Assembly: GCF_026626705.1 (NCBI RefSeq)
Contig: NZ_JAPNKC010000001.1
Span: 7,210,001 to 7,274,000 of the forward strand
DNA from: Pyxidicoccus sp. MSG2
GTDB taxonomy: Bacteria; Myxococcota; Myxococcia; Myxococcales; Myxococcaceae
Reading direction: 5' to 3'
DNA: 64,000 nt
In this document: positions 49,275 to 55,796 of the stretch, one piece after another
Layout: each line of letters opens with the position of its first letter
How positions within the stretch are numbered: the stretch's first letter is position 1
Program-made: the position numbers and the translations under genes
The notes under the pieces: model-generated
Database searches by the model: none
Told to the model about the DNA's origin: nothing
What the model saw: only the letters and a program-made list of their open reading frames with translations

Positions 49275-49655
49275 TCAGCGCGCCTGCGGCCCGAGGATGG
49301 GGGCGAAGGGTTTGCTGTCGTGGAAGTTGGCCAGGTAGGTGATGCGGCCTTCCTGGACACAGAAGTAGTTGGCCACCTCCGCTTCGATGGCTTCACCGCT
49401 CGCGCTCGTCGCGGAGAGGTGTGACACCACGCAGGCCTGGTCGCCCTGGACGACGATGTACCGGGGGTGGTTCTGGAAGCGCGAATACGCCCGCTTCATC
49501 CCTTCCACGGCCGCGCGCAGCGTATGGAGGCCTTCGAGATGGCCGCCGAGCTGCTCATCCATGACGTACCGCTCGTCGAAGAGCTTCAGCCAGCCATCCC
49601 AGTCACCGGCATTGACGCATTCATAGTATCGGTCAATCACAGCACGAACCTGCAT
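49275..49655 (-). CDS. SnoaL/NTF2-like protein
   Basis: A 126-residue alpha+beta cone protein: AVIDRYYECVNAGDWDGWLKLFDERYVMDE, then beta strands with YIVVQGDQACVVSHLSA and EVANYFCVQEGRITYLANFHDS. ATG 49655 is the start, because GGAGG lies 8 nt before it; the upstream ATG at 49670 is part of that ribosome site. First gene of the minus-strand operon, whose promoter-like element ends 27 bp upstream. Confidence 0.85.
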   Translation of the reverse strand: MQVRAVIDRYYECVNAGDWDGWLKLFDERYVMDEQLGGHLEGLHTLRAAVEGMKRAYSRFQNHPRYIVVQGDQACVVSHLSATSASGEAIEAEVANYFCVQEGRITYLANFHDSKPFAPILGPQAR

Positions 49656-49682
49656 TGTCTTTACCTCCATTGCTCGGGGCTG

Positions 49683-49712
49683 AAATAGAGCCAGGAGGGT
49701 CGCGCTGTGACG
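49683..49712 (-). promoter_or_regulatory. Repeated promoter-like element, copy 4 (SnoaL-GMC operon)
   Basis: Minus strand: CGTCACA (49706-49712), 16 nt, TCTATTT (49683-49689). The -35 part, with the preceding CGTTC, forms a perfect 11-bp inverted repeat with copy 5. Confidence 0.65.
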
Positions 49713-49752
49713 GAACGGGACTGGAACAGGCTGTAGGCGCGGGCCGGCGTTC

Positions 49753-49782
49753 CGTCACGCCGGGCGCCTTGCGTCTCTAGGG
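49753..49782 (+). promoter_or_regulatory. Repeated promoter-like element, copy 5
   Basis: CGTCACG (49753-49759), 16 nt, TCTAGGG (49776-49782), ending 31 bp before the ATG at 49814. CGTTCCGTCAC here (49748-49758) mirrors GTGACGGAACG at 49707-49717. Confidence 0.65.
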
Positions 49783-49813
49783 CTTGAGTCACACCCAACC
49801 CCAGAGAGAGAGC

Positions 49814-50260
49814 ATGACAACACCCATCACCTACGAGCAGGTGAAGCGCTTCGCGACGGCGTGGTACCAGGCCCTGGATCAGCATGTGCCGGTGGAGGAG
49901 TGCTACCGCCTCCTGGCCGCCGAGGGACTGCACATGCGGTTCCCGGACGGCGACATCCAGGACTTCGACGGCTTCAAGCGCTGGTACGAGCGCGTCATCC
50001 ACCTCTTCTTCGACGAGAACCACACCGTCCACACCGTCGAGGCCCTCATCGGAGAAGCCTCGGCGGAGGTGCGGGTCGTGGTCGGCTGGCAGGCGAGCTG
50101 GTTCGAGCCGCCCGCCGCGAAGAGCATGCGGCTGTCCCTGGATGCGACGCAGCGGTGGAGCGTGCGGCGCTCGGACAAGAACGCGTACGGGCTGGAGCTC
50201 GTCACCTACGACGCGACGGCCGAGCCCTTCCAGTACGCGCCCGGCTTCGCGCGCTTGTGA
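49814..50260 (+). CDS. SnoaL/NTF2-like protein
   Basis: A 148-residue protein with the NTF2-like plan: YEQVKRFATAWYQALDQHVPVEECYRLLAAEGLHMRFP, DFDGFKRWYERVIHLFFDENHTV, then strands with VRVVVGWQASWFEP. The ATG follows AGAGAGAGAG. It is divergent from the GMC operon and followed by a hairpin, so it is probably monocistronic. Confidence 0.82.
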   Translation: MTTPITYEQVKRFATAWYQALDQHVPVEECYRLLAAEGLHMRFPDGDIQDFDGFKRWYERVIHLFFDENHTVHTVEALIGEASAEVRVVVGWQASWFEPPAAKSMRLSLDATQRWSVRRSDKNAYGLELVTYDATAEPFQYAPGFARL

Positions 50261-50290
50261 CGGGCGTCATCCCTCCCTGATGCGGCGCGG

Positions 50291-50334
50291 CCGGCGGCAG
50301 GCGGGCCTGCGGGCGCAACCCCGCCTGTCGCCGG
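50291..50334 (+). terminator. Imperfect 15-bp hairpin
   Basis: CCGGCGGCAGGCGGG and CCCGCCTGTCGCCGG pair at 14 of 15 positions around a 14-nt loop. No T-tract. It lies after the SnoaL-like gene and just before copy 6 of the promoter element, so a terminator is the likely role. Confidence 0.5.
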
Positions 50335-50341
50335 TCGCCTC

Positions 50342-50372
50342 CGTCACACCGAAGCCCTCCGGGGGTCCATGG
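50342..50372 (+). promoter_or_regulatory. Repeated promoter-like element, copy 6
   Basis: CGTCACA (50342-50348), 17 nt, TCCATGG (50366-50372), ending 42 bp before the ATG at 50415. Identical in both boxes and spacing to copy 2. Confidence 0.6.
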
Positions 50373-50414
50373 AGGGCTTCACGCAGTCCACAACCCCAAC
50401 GAGCAGGAGCTGCA

Positions 50415-50843
50415 ATGTCGCGTTCGAATCTGGCACTCGTCGAGAAGATGTACGCGTGTTTCAACACCGGAGACATGGAGACCATCAAGCGGGAGGTCTT
50501 CGCCGAGAACCTCGAGTGGCGCTTGCCGGGCCACCATCCGCTCGCCGGCACGAAGTACGGCGCGGATGAGGTGATTGCGTTCTTCACGCAGTTGTCGAAG
50601 TCCGGCATCAAGGTCGATCTGACCCGGATCGACTCCTTCGGCGAGGAGTATGTCGTCGAGGTGCACCGCGGCCATGGCCAGGCGGGTGACGCCCGGCTGG
50701 ATGCAATCAATTGCACGCACTACCACGTCGTGAATGGCCGCATCCAGGACGTGCAGGTCTACACCAGCGACCAGCATGCGGTGGACCTGTTCTTCAACCA
50801 GACGTACGCCCTCGCCCCCATTCCGCGGCGCCTGACGCAGTAG
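50415..50843 (+). CDS. SnoaL/NTF2-like protein
   Basis: A 142-residue protein starting SNLALVEKMYACFNTGDMETI and continuing with LEWRLPGHHPLAGTKYGADEVIAFF, the typical SnoaL opening, then CTHYHVVNGRIQDVQVY. AGGAG precedes the ATG. The next SnoaL-like gene starts 41 bp downstream and is probably in the same transcript. Such proteins are isomerases, cyclases or binding proteins; the substrate is unknown. Confidence 0.88.
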   Translation: MSRSNLALVEKMYACFNTGDMETIKREVFAENLEWRLPGHHPLAGTKYGADEVIAFFTQLSKSGIKVDLTRIDSFGEEYVVEVHRGHGQAGDARLDAINCTHYHVVNGRIQDVQVYTSDQHAVDLFFNQTYALAPIPRRLTQ

Positions 50844-50884
50844 CGCACCCGTTCGCCACCAGGCCCGGACAAGGAGGAACCCAG

Positions 50885-51295
50885 ATGCCGAAGGTCACCC
50901 CGGAGTTGGTCGCCACCGCCTATGCCGCGCTGGCGACCGGAGACAGGAACAGGATTCGGGAGTACTGGGCGGAGGACATGCGCTGGCTCGTGCCCGGACA
51001 CAACAGCCTGTCGGGCTGGAAGGAGGGCCTGGAGGGCTTCCTCGGGTTCATGAGCCAGGTGGTGGCGCTGTCCGGCGGCAGCTTCCAAATGGACAACATC
51101 TCCACCACCACCAACGATGAGTACTCGGCCGATGTCACCCGGAACCGCGGGAAGCGTGCGGACAACCCGGACAAGACGTTGGACATCATCGCCGTGCACG
51201 TCCTGCGCTGGCGCGACGGCAAGGTGGTCGAAGGCCGCGGCGCCATCATGGAAGACGGGACGACGCGGTACGACCAGTTCTGGTCACCTGTGTAG
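50885..51295 (+). CDS. SnoaL/NTF2-like protein
   Basis: A 136-residue protein: TPELVATAYAALATGDRNRIREYWAEDMRWLVPGHNSLSGW, then strands with VLRWRDGKVVEGRGAIMED. The fold and several motifs (ATGD, WLVPGHN) parallel the previous gene, so the pair probably arose by duplication. AAGGAGGAA precedes the ATG. Confidence 0.88.
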   Translation: MPKVTPELVATAYAALATGDRNRIREYWAEDMRWLVPGHNSLSGWKEGLEGFLGFMSQVVALSGGSFQMDNISTTTNDEYSADVTRNRGKRADNPDKTLDIIAVHVLRWRDGKVVEGRGAIMEDGTTRYDQFWSPV

Positions 51296-51379
51296 TCCCG
51301 TGCTGGCTCGCCGGGGAGGAATCCCCGGCGGGCCAGCGGCGGGTGCTTGCCGAACCCTCGAAACCTGAGCTGAGGCGCC

Positions 51380-51409
51380 TGTCACATCCAAGGCGTCGGC
51401 TCTCTATTG
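51380..51409 (+). promoter_or_regulatory. Repeated promoter-like element, copy 7
   Basis: TGTCACA (51380-51386), 16 nt, TCTATTG (51403-51409), ending 59 bp before the ATG at 51469. It would drive the ester cyclase-like gene and the genes to 55.1 kb. Confidence 0.6.
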
Positions 51410-51468
51410 CACACACGCTGGGGAGCGGTCCCCGAGCGATCAATTGAAAGTGATTGGAAGGGAAATCC

Positions 51469-52392
51469 ATGTCTGAAGAGAACAAGGCCCTCGTTCTTCG
51501 GTTCTACGAGGAGGTCATGAACAACGGTCGGGTGGACGTGCTCGACGAGATCATGACTCCCGACTTCAAGGACCACGGCGAGACGTTGCTCGGCAGCCCC
51601 ACCGGTCGCGAGGTGTTGAAGCAGGGAATCACCGGCACGCGGCAGATCCTCGAGGGGCTCACCGTCCACCTCCAGGAGATCCACGCCGAGGGCGATCTGG
51701 TGGGCGTTCGTGGCCGGATGAGCTGTGTCCACCGGGGCACGTTCTTCGGCGTACCGGGGACGGGCAACGAGTTGTCGTGGGCGGGGCTCGCGGTGTTTCG
51801 CATCCAGGAGGGCCGGCTCGCCGAGCGCTGGTTCAACTCGGACAGCCTGAGCATCGTCCGGCAACTGGGCATCTCTACGCCGCTCGCGCAGCCCGCGATG
51901 TCATCGAGTGAGGGGGGCTTGCCTGCCCTCGATGCCGCGCCACGAGCGAGCGCGTCCGCGAGCATCGAAGACGTGCGCAGGCTCGCCGTGGCGATTGGCG
52001 ACCCGGATCCGAACGCTCTGTCGCGCACGCTGGACGAGCTACTCGCGCCGGGCTTCGTGCTGCATGAGGAGGCGGGCTCACCGCTCGTCATGGGCCGTGA
52101 GGTCCTCGAGCCGGTGCTCTCCTCCTTCAAGGAGGCGTGCACCGATGTCGAGGTGACGCTCGAGGCGAGCGTCACCGAAGGCAATGCGGTGATGGCGCAC
52201 CTGCGGGTCGGCGGCATCCAGCGGCGTGAGTGGATGGGCCTGCCCGCCACGGGCAAGGCGCTCACCTGGACCCTGACCCTCCTCGCCGTCCGGTCCGCGG
52301 AGGGGCTGTCGGAGGGCTGGATCATCCAGGACCGACTCGGCTTGTTCGAGCAGCTCGGCCTGATGGCTCGCATCCCCGGCCAGGGTGGATAG
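51469..52392 (+). CDS. Double SnoaL-like (ester cyclase-like) protein
   Basis: A 307-residue protein made of two NTF2-like units. Unit 1 (1-135) is like ester cyclases: ENKALVLRFYEEVMNNGRVDVLDEIMTPDFKDH. A Ser/Ala-rich linker leads to unit 2 (about 165-305), which keeps the strand pattern with VMAHLRVGGIQRREWMGLPATGKALTW. GGAAGGGAA precedes ATG 51469. First gene of a five-gene plus-strand run ending with the hydrolase. Confidence 0.85.
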   Translation: MSEENKALVLRFYEEVMNNGRVDVLDEIMTPDFKDHGETLLGSPTGREVLKQGITGTRQILEGLTVHLQEIHAEGDLVGVRGRMSCVHRGTFFGVPGTGNELSWAGLAVFRIQEGRLAERWFNSDSLSIVRQLGISTPLAQPAMSSSEGGLPALDAAPRASASASIEDVRRLAVAIGDPDPNALSRTLDELLAPGFVLHEEAGSPLVMGREVLEPVLSSFKEACTDVEVTLEASVTEGNAVMAHLRVGGIQRREWMGLPATGKALTWTLTLLAVRSAEGLSEGWIIQDRLGLFEQLGLMARIPGQGG

Positions 52393-52437
52393 CCACGAAG
52401 ACGCAATCACGACGACGAGACGAAAGGAATCATCACA

Positions 52438-53268
52438 ATGGCAGCGATGTCCCCTACAATTTCCGAGCACCTCACCACCGCTGGCTTCAAGGGCAGGTAT
52501 TCAATCACCGGCGTCGGCTGGGGCGGACAGACACCCATGGCGTCCGTGGGTGTCCTCCGCTTCGACGGCCAGGGCAGGGTCTCCGGAAGGGAGATCATGA
52601 ACGTGCCCGGCCCCGGCTTCGAGCGGAGGAGCCTCTCGAGCCTGTCATGGAACGGGGCCTACGAGGTTGACCCCGACGGCTCCGGATATGGCTCGACCGA
52701 GCTGGCGGCCAGCCTGCCGGACGGGTCCACGCGGAAGGTCCGCACGACCTTGCTGATCACCCGTGCGTCCATGATGGGCGGCGAGGTCATCGTGCAGGAG
52801 GCCTCCCTCATGCAGCACGATCCGGAGCCCGCCTCGGGAAGTCTGGTCATGTACTCCGTCTTCCGTCAGCCCGACGAGGGGAGCTTCTCACTGTCCAGCT
52901 TCCGCGGCATCTATGCCGGCCCCGGACTCGGGCGAGGCAACCAGCTCCCGGCGGCGGCCATCGGCATCGGTGCGGTGAACTTCAATGGCGCCGGACGCTT
53001 CACCGGCGTGGACGTCCAGAACCTGCCGGCGGACTCCTTCGCGCATCGGCGTATCGCGACCTTCGATACGCCGGAGGCCCACTACACCGTGGACGAGGAC
53101 GGGCTTGGCATGATCCTCGCTCCGAATGGGCAGGCGCACCTGGTGGTCACCCGCTCCGAGCCGAACGACGGTGTCAGGCTTTGTCTGGAGTACTTCTTCG
53201 TCACCAACGAGCTGCATCCACTGACGGGGAATCTCGTCACGACCTTCGTCACCCGTCGGATGCGGTAG
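52438..53268 (+). CDS. Uncharacterised protein with two ~100-residue repeats
   Basis: A 276-residue protein without signal peptide or membrane segment. Two copies of a beta-rich unit are visible (about 17-130 and 150-270): GRYSITGVGWGGQTPMASVGV and GIYAGPGLGRGNQLPAAAIGI start them, each followed by FDG/FNGAGR, NVPG or NLPA, and a VDPDG/VDEDG turn. I do not recognise a named family, though similar units occur in uncharacterised bacterial proteins. AAAGGA precedes the ATG. The next gene is a paralog. Confidence 0.75.
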   Translation: MAAMSPTISEHLTTAGFKGRYSITGVGWGGQTPMASVGVLRFDGQGRVSGREIMNVPGPGFERRSLSSLSWNGAYEVDPDGSGYGSTELAASLPDGSTRKVRTTLLITRASMMGGEVIVQEASLMQHDPEPASGSLVMYSVFRQPDEGSFSLSSFRGIYAGPGLGRGNQLPAAAIGIGAVNFNGAGRFTGVDVQNLPADSFAHRRIATFDTPEAHYTVDEDGLGMILAPNGQAHLVVTRSEPNDGVRLCLEYFFVTNELHPLTGNLVTTFVTRRMR

Positions 53269-53291
53269 CCACGCTCCAGGAGGCAGTCACG

Positions 53292-54050
53292 ATGTCAGGA
53301 CCTGTATTTGATGTATCGATGTTTCAAGGCACCTTCGCCCTCCATGGCGCGGGCGTGGGCGGCCGGGCTCCGCTCGCCGCGATTGGCACGCTGACCCTCG
53401 ACGAGCGCGGGGGCTTCAATGGCCACATGCTCCGGAGCGTGCCCGGTGAGCCGCTGCGGACGCAGACGCTCGAGGGCGTCTGTCTCATGGAGCCGCGAGG
53501 CAGCGGCACCGTGCTCGCGGTGGGGGGCTCCGAGTCCGAGCTGGTCATCGCTTCCTCCCGCGTGGGACGGATGGGTGGTGCCTGGGGCGTCGACGAGCTC
53601 GCACTCGTCTTCCGGCTGCCGGATCCGGTGAGTGGGGGGCTCCTCACCGCACGCGCGACGCGGCTTCCGGACGAGGGGAGGTTCAATCAAGCCAGCCTTC
53701 GCGGAACCTATGTGGGCGCCGGGAGCGGGCGTGGCGGCGGGCTTCCATCCGCTGGGCTCGGCATCTTGAGCTACGACGGAGCGGGCCGCTTCTCCGAGTC
53801 CAACGTCGCGAACGTGGCACTCGGCGCACTCCAGGAGAGGACCTTCGTGAGCGGCTCGGACGCGGGGGCCTATGCCGTCGAGGCGGATGGCACGGGCACC
53901 GTCGCTGGTGGTGGGGTGCTCTTCGTCATCACGAGGGCCGAGGTGCTCGACGGCGTCAGACGCGCCCTGGAGTACGCCTTCATCGCCCCGGGTCAGGCAC
54001 AGGCGTCCAGCGCCTGGGCCACGGGGCTCACCGTACGTCGTTCGGACTGA
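53292..54050 (+). CDS. Uncharacterised repeat protein, paralog of the preceding gene
   Basis: A 252-residue protein with the same two-unit plan: GTFALHGAGVGGRAPLAAIG and GTYVGAGSGRGGGLPSAGLG open the units, followed by LDERGGFNG and YDGAGRFSE, and a VEADGTG turn. It starts 23 bp after its paralog. No catalytic motif is visible; a structural or binding role is possible. Confidence 0.75.
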   Translation: MSGPVFDVSMFQGTFALHGAGVGGRAPLAAIGTLTLDERGGFNGHMLRSVPGEPLRTQTLEGVCLMEPRGSGTVLAVGGSESELVIASSRVGRMGGAWGVDELALVFRLPDPVSGGLLTARATRLPDEGRFNQASLRGTYVGAGSGRGGGLPSAGLGILSYDGAGRFSESNVANVALGALQERTFVSGSDAGAYAVEADGTGTVAGGGVLFVITRAEVLDGVRRALEYAFIAPGQAQASSAWATGLTVRRSD

Positions 54051-54094
54051 CCGCCGCGACGCGCAAATCCCAGAAAGGAAGTGAGAGGAAAGCC

Positions 54095-55117
54095 ATGTCC
54101 ACGATTCGTATTCGACCGACCCTTGATGTCGCCCGCGAGGGCAATGACCCTTCATACTTCCAGGCGCGGGCGCCAGAGGACCAGCTCCGGGCTGAGCCCT
54201 CGCGTCGGACGCCGGTGCGCTTCACCAGTGAGGGGCTCACCCTCGCCGGGCACCTCTACCGCCCACCCGACGTCACGCCTGACACGATCACCCCTGGCAT
54301 CGTGATGGCCGGCCCGCTCTCCAGTGTGAAGGAGCAGACCGTGCCCCACTACGCCGAGCGCCTGGCCGAGGCTGGCTATACGGTGCTCACCTTCGATCCG
54401 CGTACCTTCGGCGAGAGCGAGGGGATGCCCCGGTGGCATCAGGATCCCAACATGATCATCCAGGACATCACCAACGCGGTGACCTGGATGCGCACGAGGG
54501 GGGATGTCAATTCCGAGAAGATTGGGCTCCTGGGTGTCTGCATGGGCGGCGGGTACGCCGTCTCGGCGGCGGCACGGGACAAACGCGTGAAGGCGGTCGC
54601 CAGCGTCGGCGGAGGATACGACGTGGGGGGGAGCTTCCAGCGCTTCATGGGGGTCGAGGGCTTCGCGGCCTACTGCCGCCGGGTCAATGCGCTGGTCGAG
54701 AAGCAGACGCTCACGGGCGAGGTGCAATACATCCCCACGATTGCCCACGGCCTGTCCGCCGAGGTGCCTGTCGCGATGATGCCGGGTGACGAGGCGTACA
54801 GCTATTACGACCGGACGGCCAGGGATGATGCGCCGACCTGGTCCTCTCAGGTCACGGCGGCGAGCCTCGAGCTTCTCTTCGCCTACAACGCCGTCGTGCA
54901 CGCGCCGCTGGTGGCGCCGACGCCGATGCTCATCGTGCATGGCACGAAGGACCTCACGCTTCCGCCTGAGCTCGCCAGGGCGACCTACGACGCGGCGATC
55001 GGTCCGAAGGAGCTCGTGTGGATCGAGACGCACAACCACGTCGAGCTGTACGACCAGAGGCCGTATGTGAGCGAGGTGTGCGGGCATCTCGTCCGCTGGC
55101 TCGGGACGCAGCTCTGA
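54095..55117 (+). CDS. Alpha/beta hydrolase with Cys nucleophile (dienelactone hydrolase-like)
   Basis: A 340-residue protein. VRFTSEGLTLAGHLYRPPD opens the domain; VLTFDPRTFGESEG and LLGVCMGGGYAVSAAA show the fold, the latter with nucleophile Cys 149 in G-x-C-x-G as in dienelactone hydrolases. Asp 286 (HGTKDLTLP) and His 313 or 315 (THNHVELYD) complete the triad. It would cleave esters or lactones. Last gene of the plus-strand run, followed by a hairpin. Confidence 0.88.
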   Translation: MSTIRIRPTLDVAREGNDPSYFQARAPEDQLRAEPSRRTPVRFTSEGLTLAGHLYRPPDVTPDTITPGIVMAGPLSSVKEQTVPHYAERLAEAGYTVLTFDPRTFGESEGMPRWHQDPNMIIQDITNAVTWMRTRGDVNSEKIGLLGVCMGGGYAVSAAARDKRVKAVASVGGGYDVGGSFQRFMGVEGFAAYCRRVNALVEKQTLTGEVQYIPTIAHGLSAEVPVAMMPGDEAYSYYDRTARDDAPTWSSQVTAASLELLFAYNAVVHAPLVAPTPMLIVHGTKDLTLPPELARATYDAAIGPKELVWIETHNHVELYDQRPYVSEVCGHLVRWLGTQL

Positions 55118-55132
55118 GCGTCCAGGTCGTGG

Positions 55133-55158
55133 AGTTGCCCCGCGAAAACAGGGCAACT
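55133..55158 (+). terminator. Probable terminator after the hydrolase gene
   Basis: AGTTGCCC (55133-55140) pairs with GGGCAACT (55151-55158) around a 10-nt loop, followed by TCACTTCC. Confidence 0.55.
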
Positions 55159-55238
55159 TCACTTCCTGCCCGCCTGGCGCCCCTGGAACCGCCACGAGGT
55201 GCGTCCCTCCTTCGCCGACATGCTCGCCACCCTCGAGC

Positions 55239-55781
55239 TCAGGGGAACAAGGTCTTCAGCATGGCCATGATTGTCTGGGGTTCCAGCGCGTCGTCCGAGC
55301 TCGCGGCCGTCGTGTGCTGCTCCAGTCGCTTCAGCACCACGGCGAGCGTCTCGAGCGAAGAGGTCAGGGTGTCGATGCCGCTGTAGAAGCTGACGAACAG
55401 CAGCCGGTAGGCGATGTCCTTGGGATCCAGGCCCACCATCAGGCCCCAGTAGAAGTGGAGCGCGAGGTACATCCGTCGGTTTCCCATCCGGGCCGCCAGC
55501 AGGGCGATGACGATCTGCTCGCGATCCCGGGCGAAGTCCTGGGGTTCGTAGAACTCGGTCAGCATCTCCTGGAGCAGGTCGGTGGATTTTTCATACATGC
55601 CCGTGATGGTGTCGATGGAGGTGTTCGCCACCTGGTGCGGCGTCTGGCTGTAGGCGCGGCGGAGCCGCTCGAGCGCACCCGGGGTGAGCAGCGAGGTGAC
55701 GTCCTTGAGCGGCGGGGGAAGCGGCGGCACGGGGATATAGCTGGGGCTGTCGCTCTGTTGCATGGTGGGTCCTGGTTCCAT
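55239..55781 (-). CDS. Small protein, possibly CMD/AhpD-like but without cysteines
   Basis: A 180-residue helical protein. DREQIVIALLAARMGNRRMYLALHFYWGLMVGLDPKDIAYRLLFVSFYSGI in segments follows the carboxymuconolactone decarboxylase pattern (a helix, HF, G-x-x-x-x-DI, then F-x-S-x-Y-x-G). The CxxC of AhpD is absent; there is no Cys at all. This assignment is tentative. It starts 15 bp after the patatin-WD40 gene and is probably co-translated with it. Confidence 0.6.
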   Translation of the reverse strand: MEPGPTMQQSDSPSYIPVPPLPPPLKDVTSLLTPGALERLRRAYSQTPHQVANTSIDTITGMYEKSTDLLQEMLTEFYEPQDFARDREQIVIALLAARMGNRRMYLALHFYWGLMVGLDPKDIAYRLLFVSFYSGIDTLTSSLETLAVVLKRLEQHTTAASSDDALEPQTIMAMLKTLFP

Positions 55782-55796
55782 GTTGGCTCCTTGGGT

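Noticed and set aside
39353..50348. TGTGA/TCACA words as CRP operators
   Set aside because: They do not form the TGTGA-N6-TCACA palindrome. Each is instead followed by TCYA at 16-17 nt in the direction of a gene, which fits promoters better.
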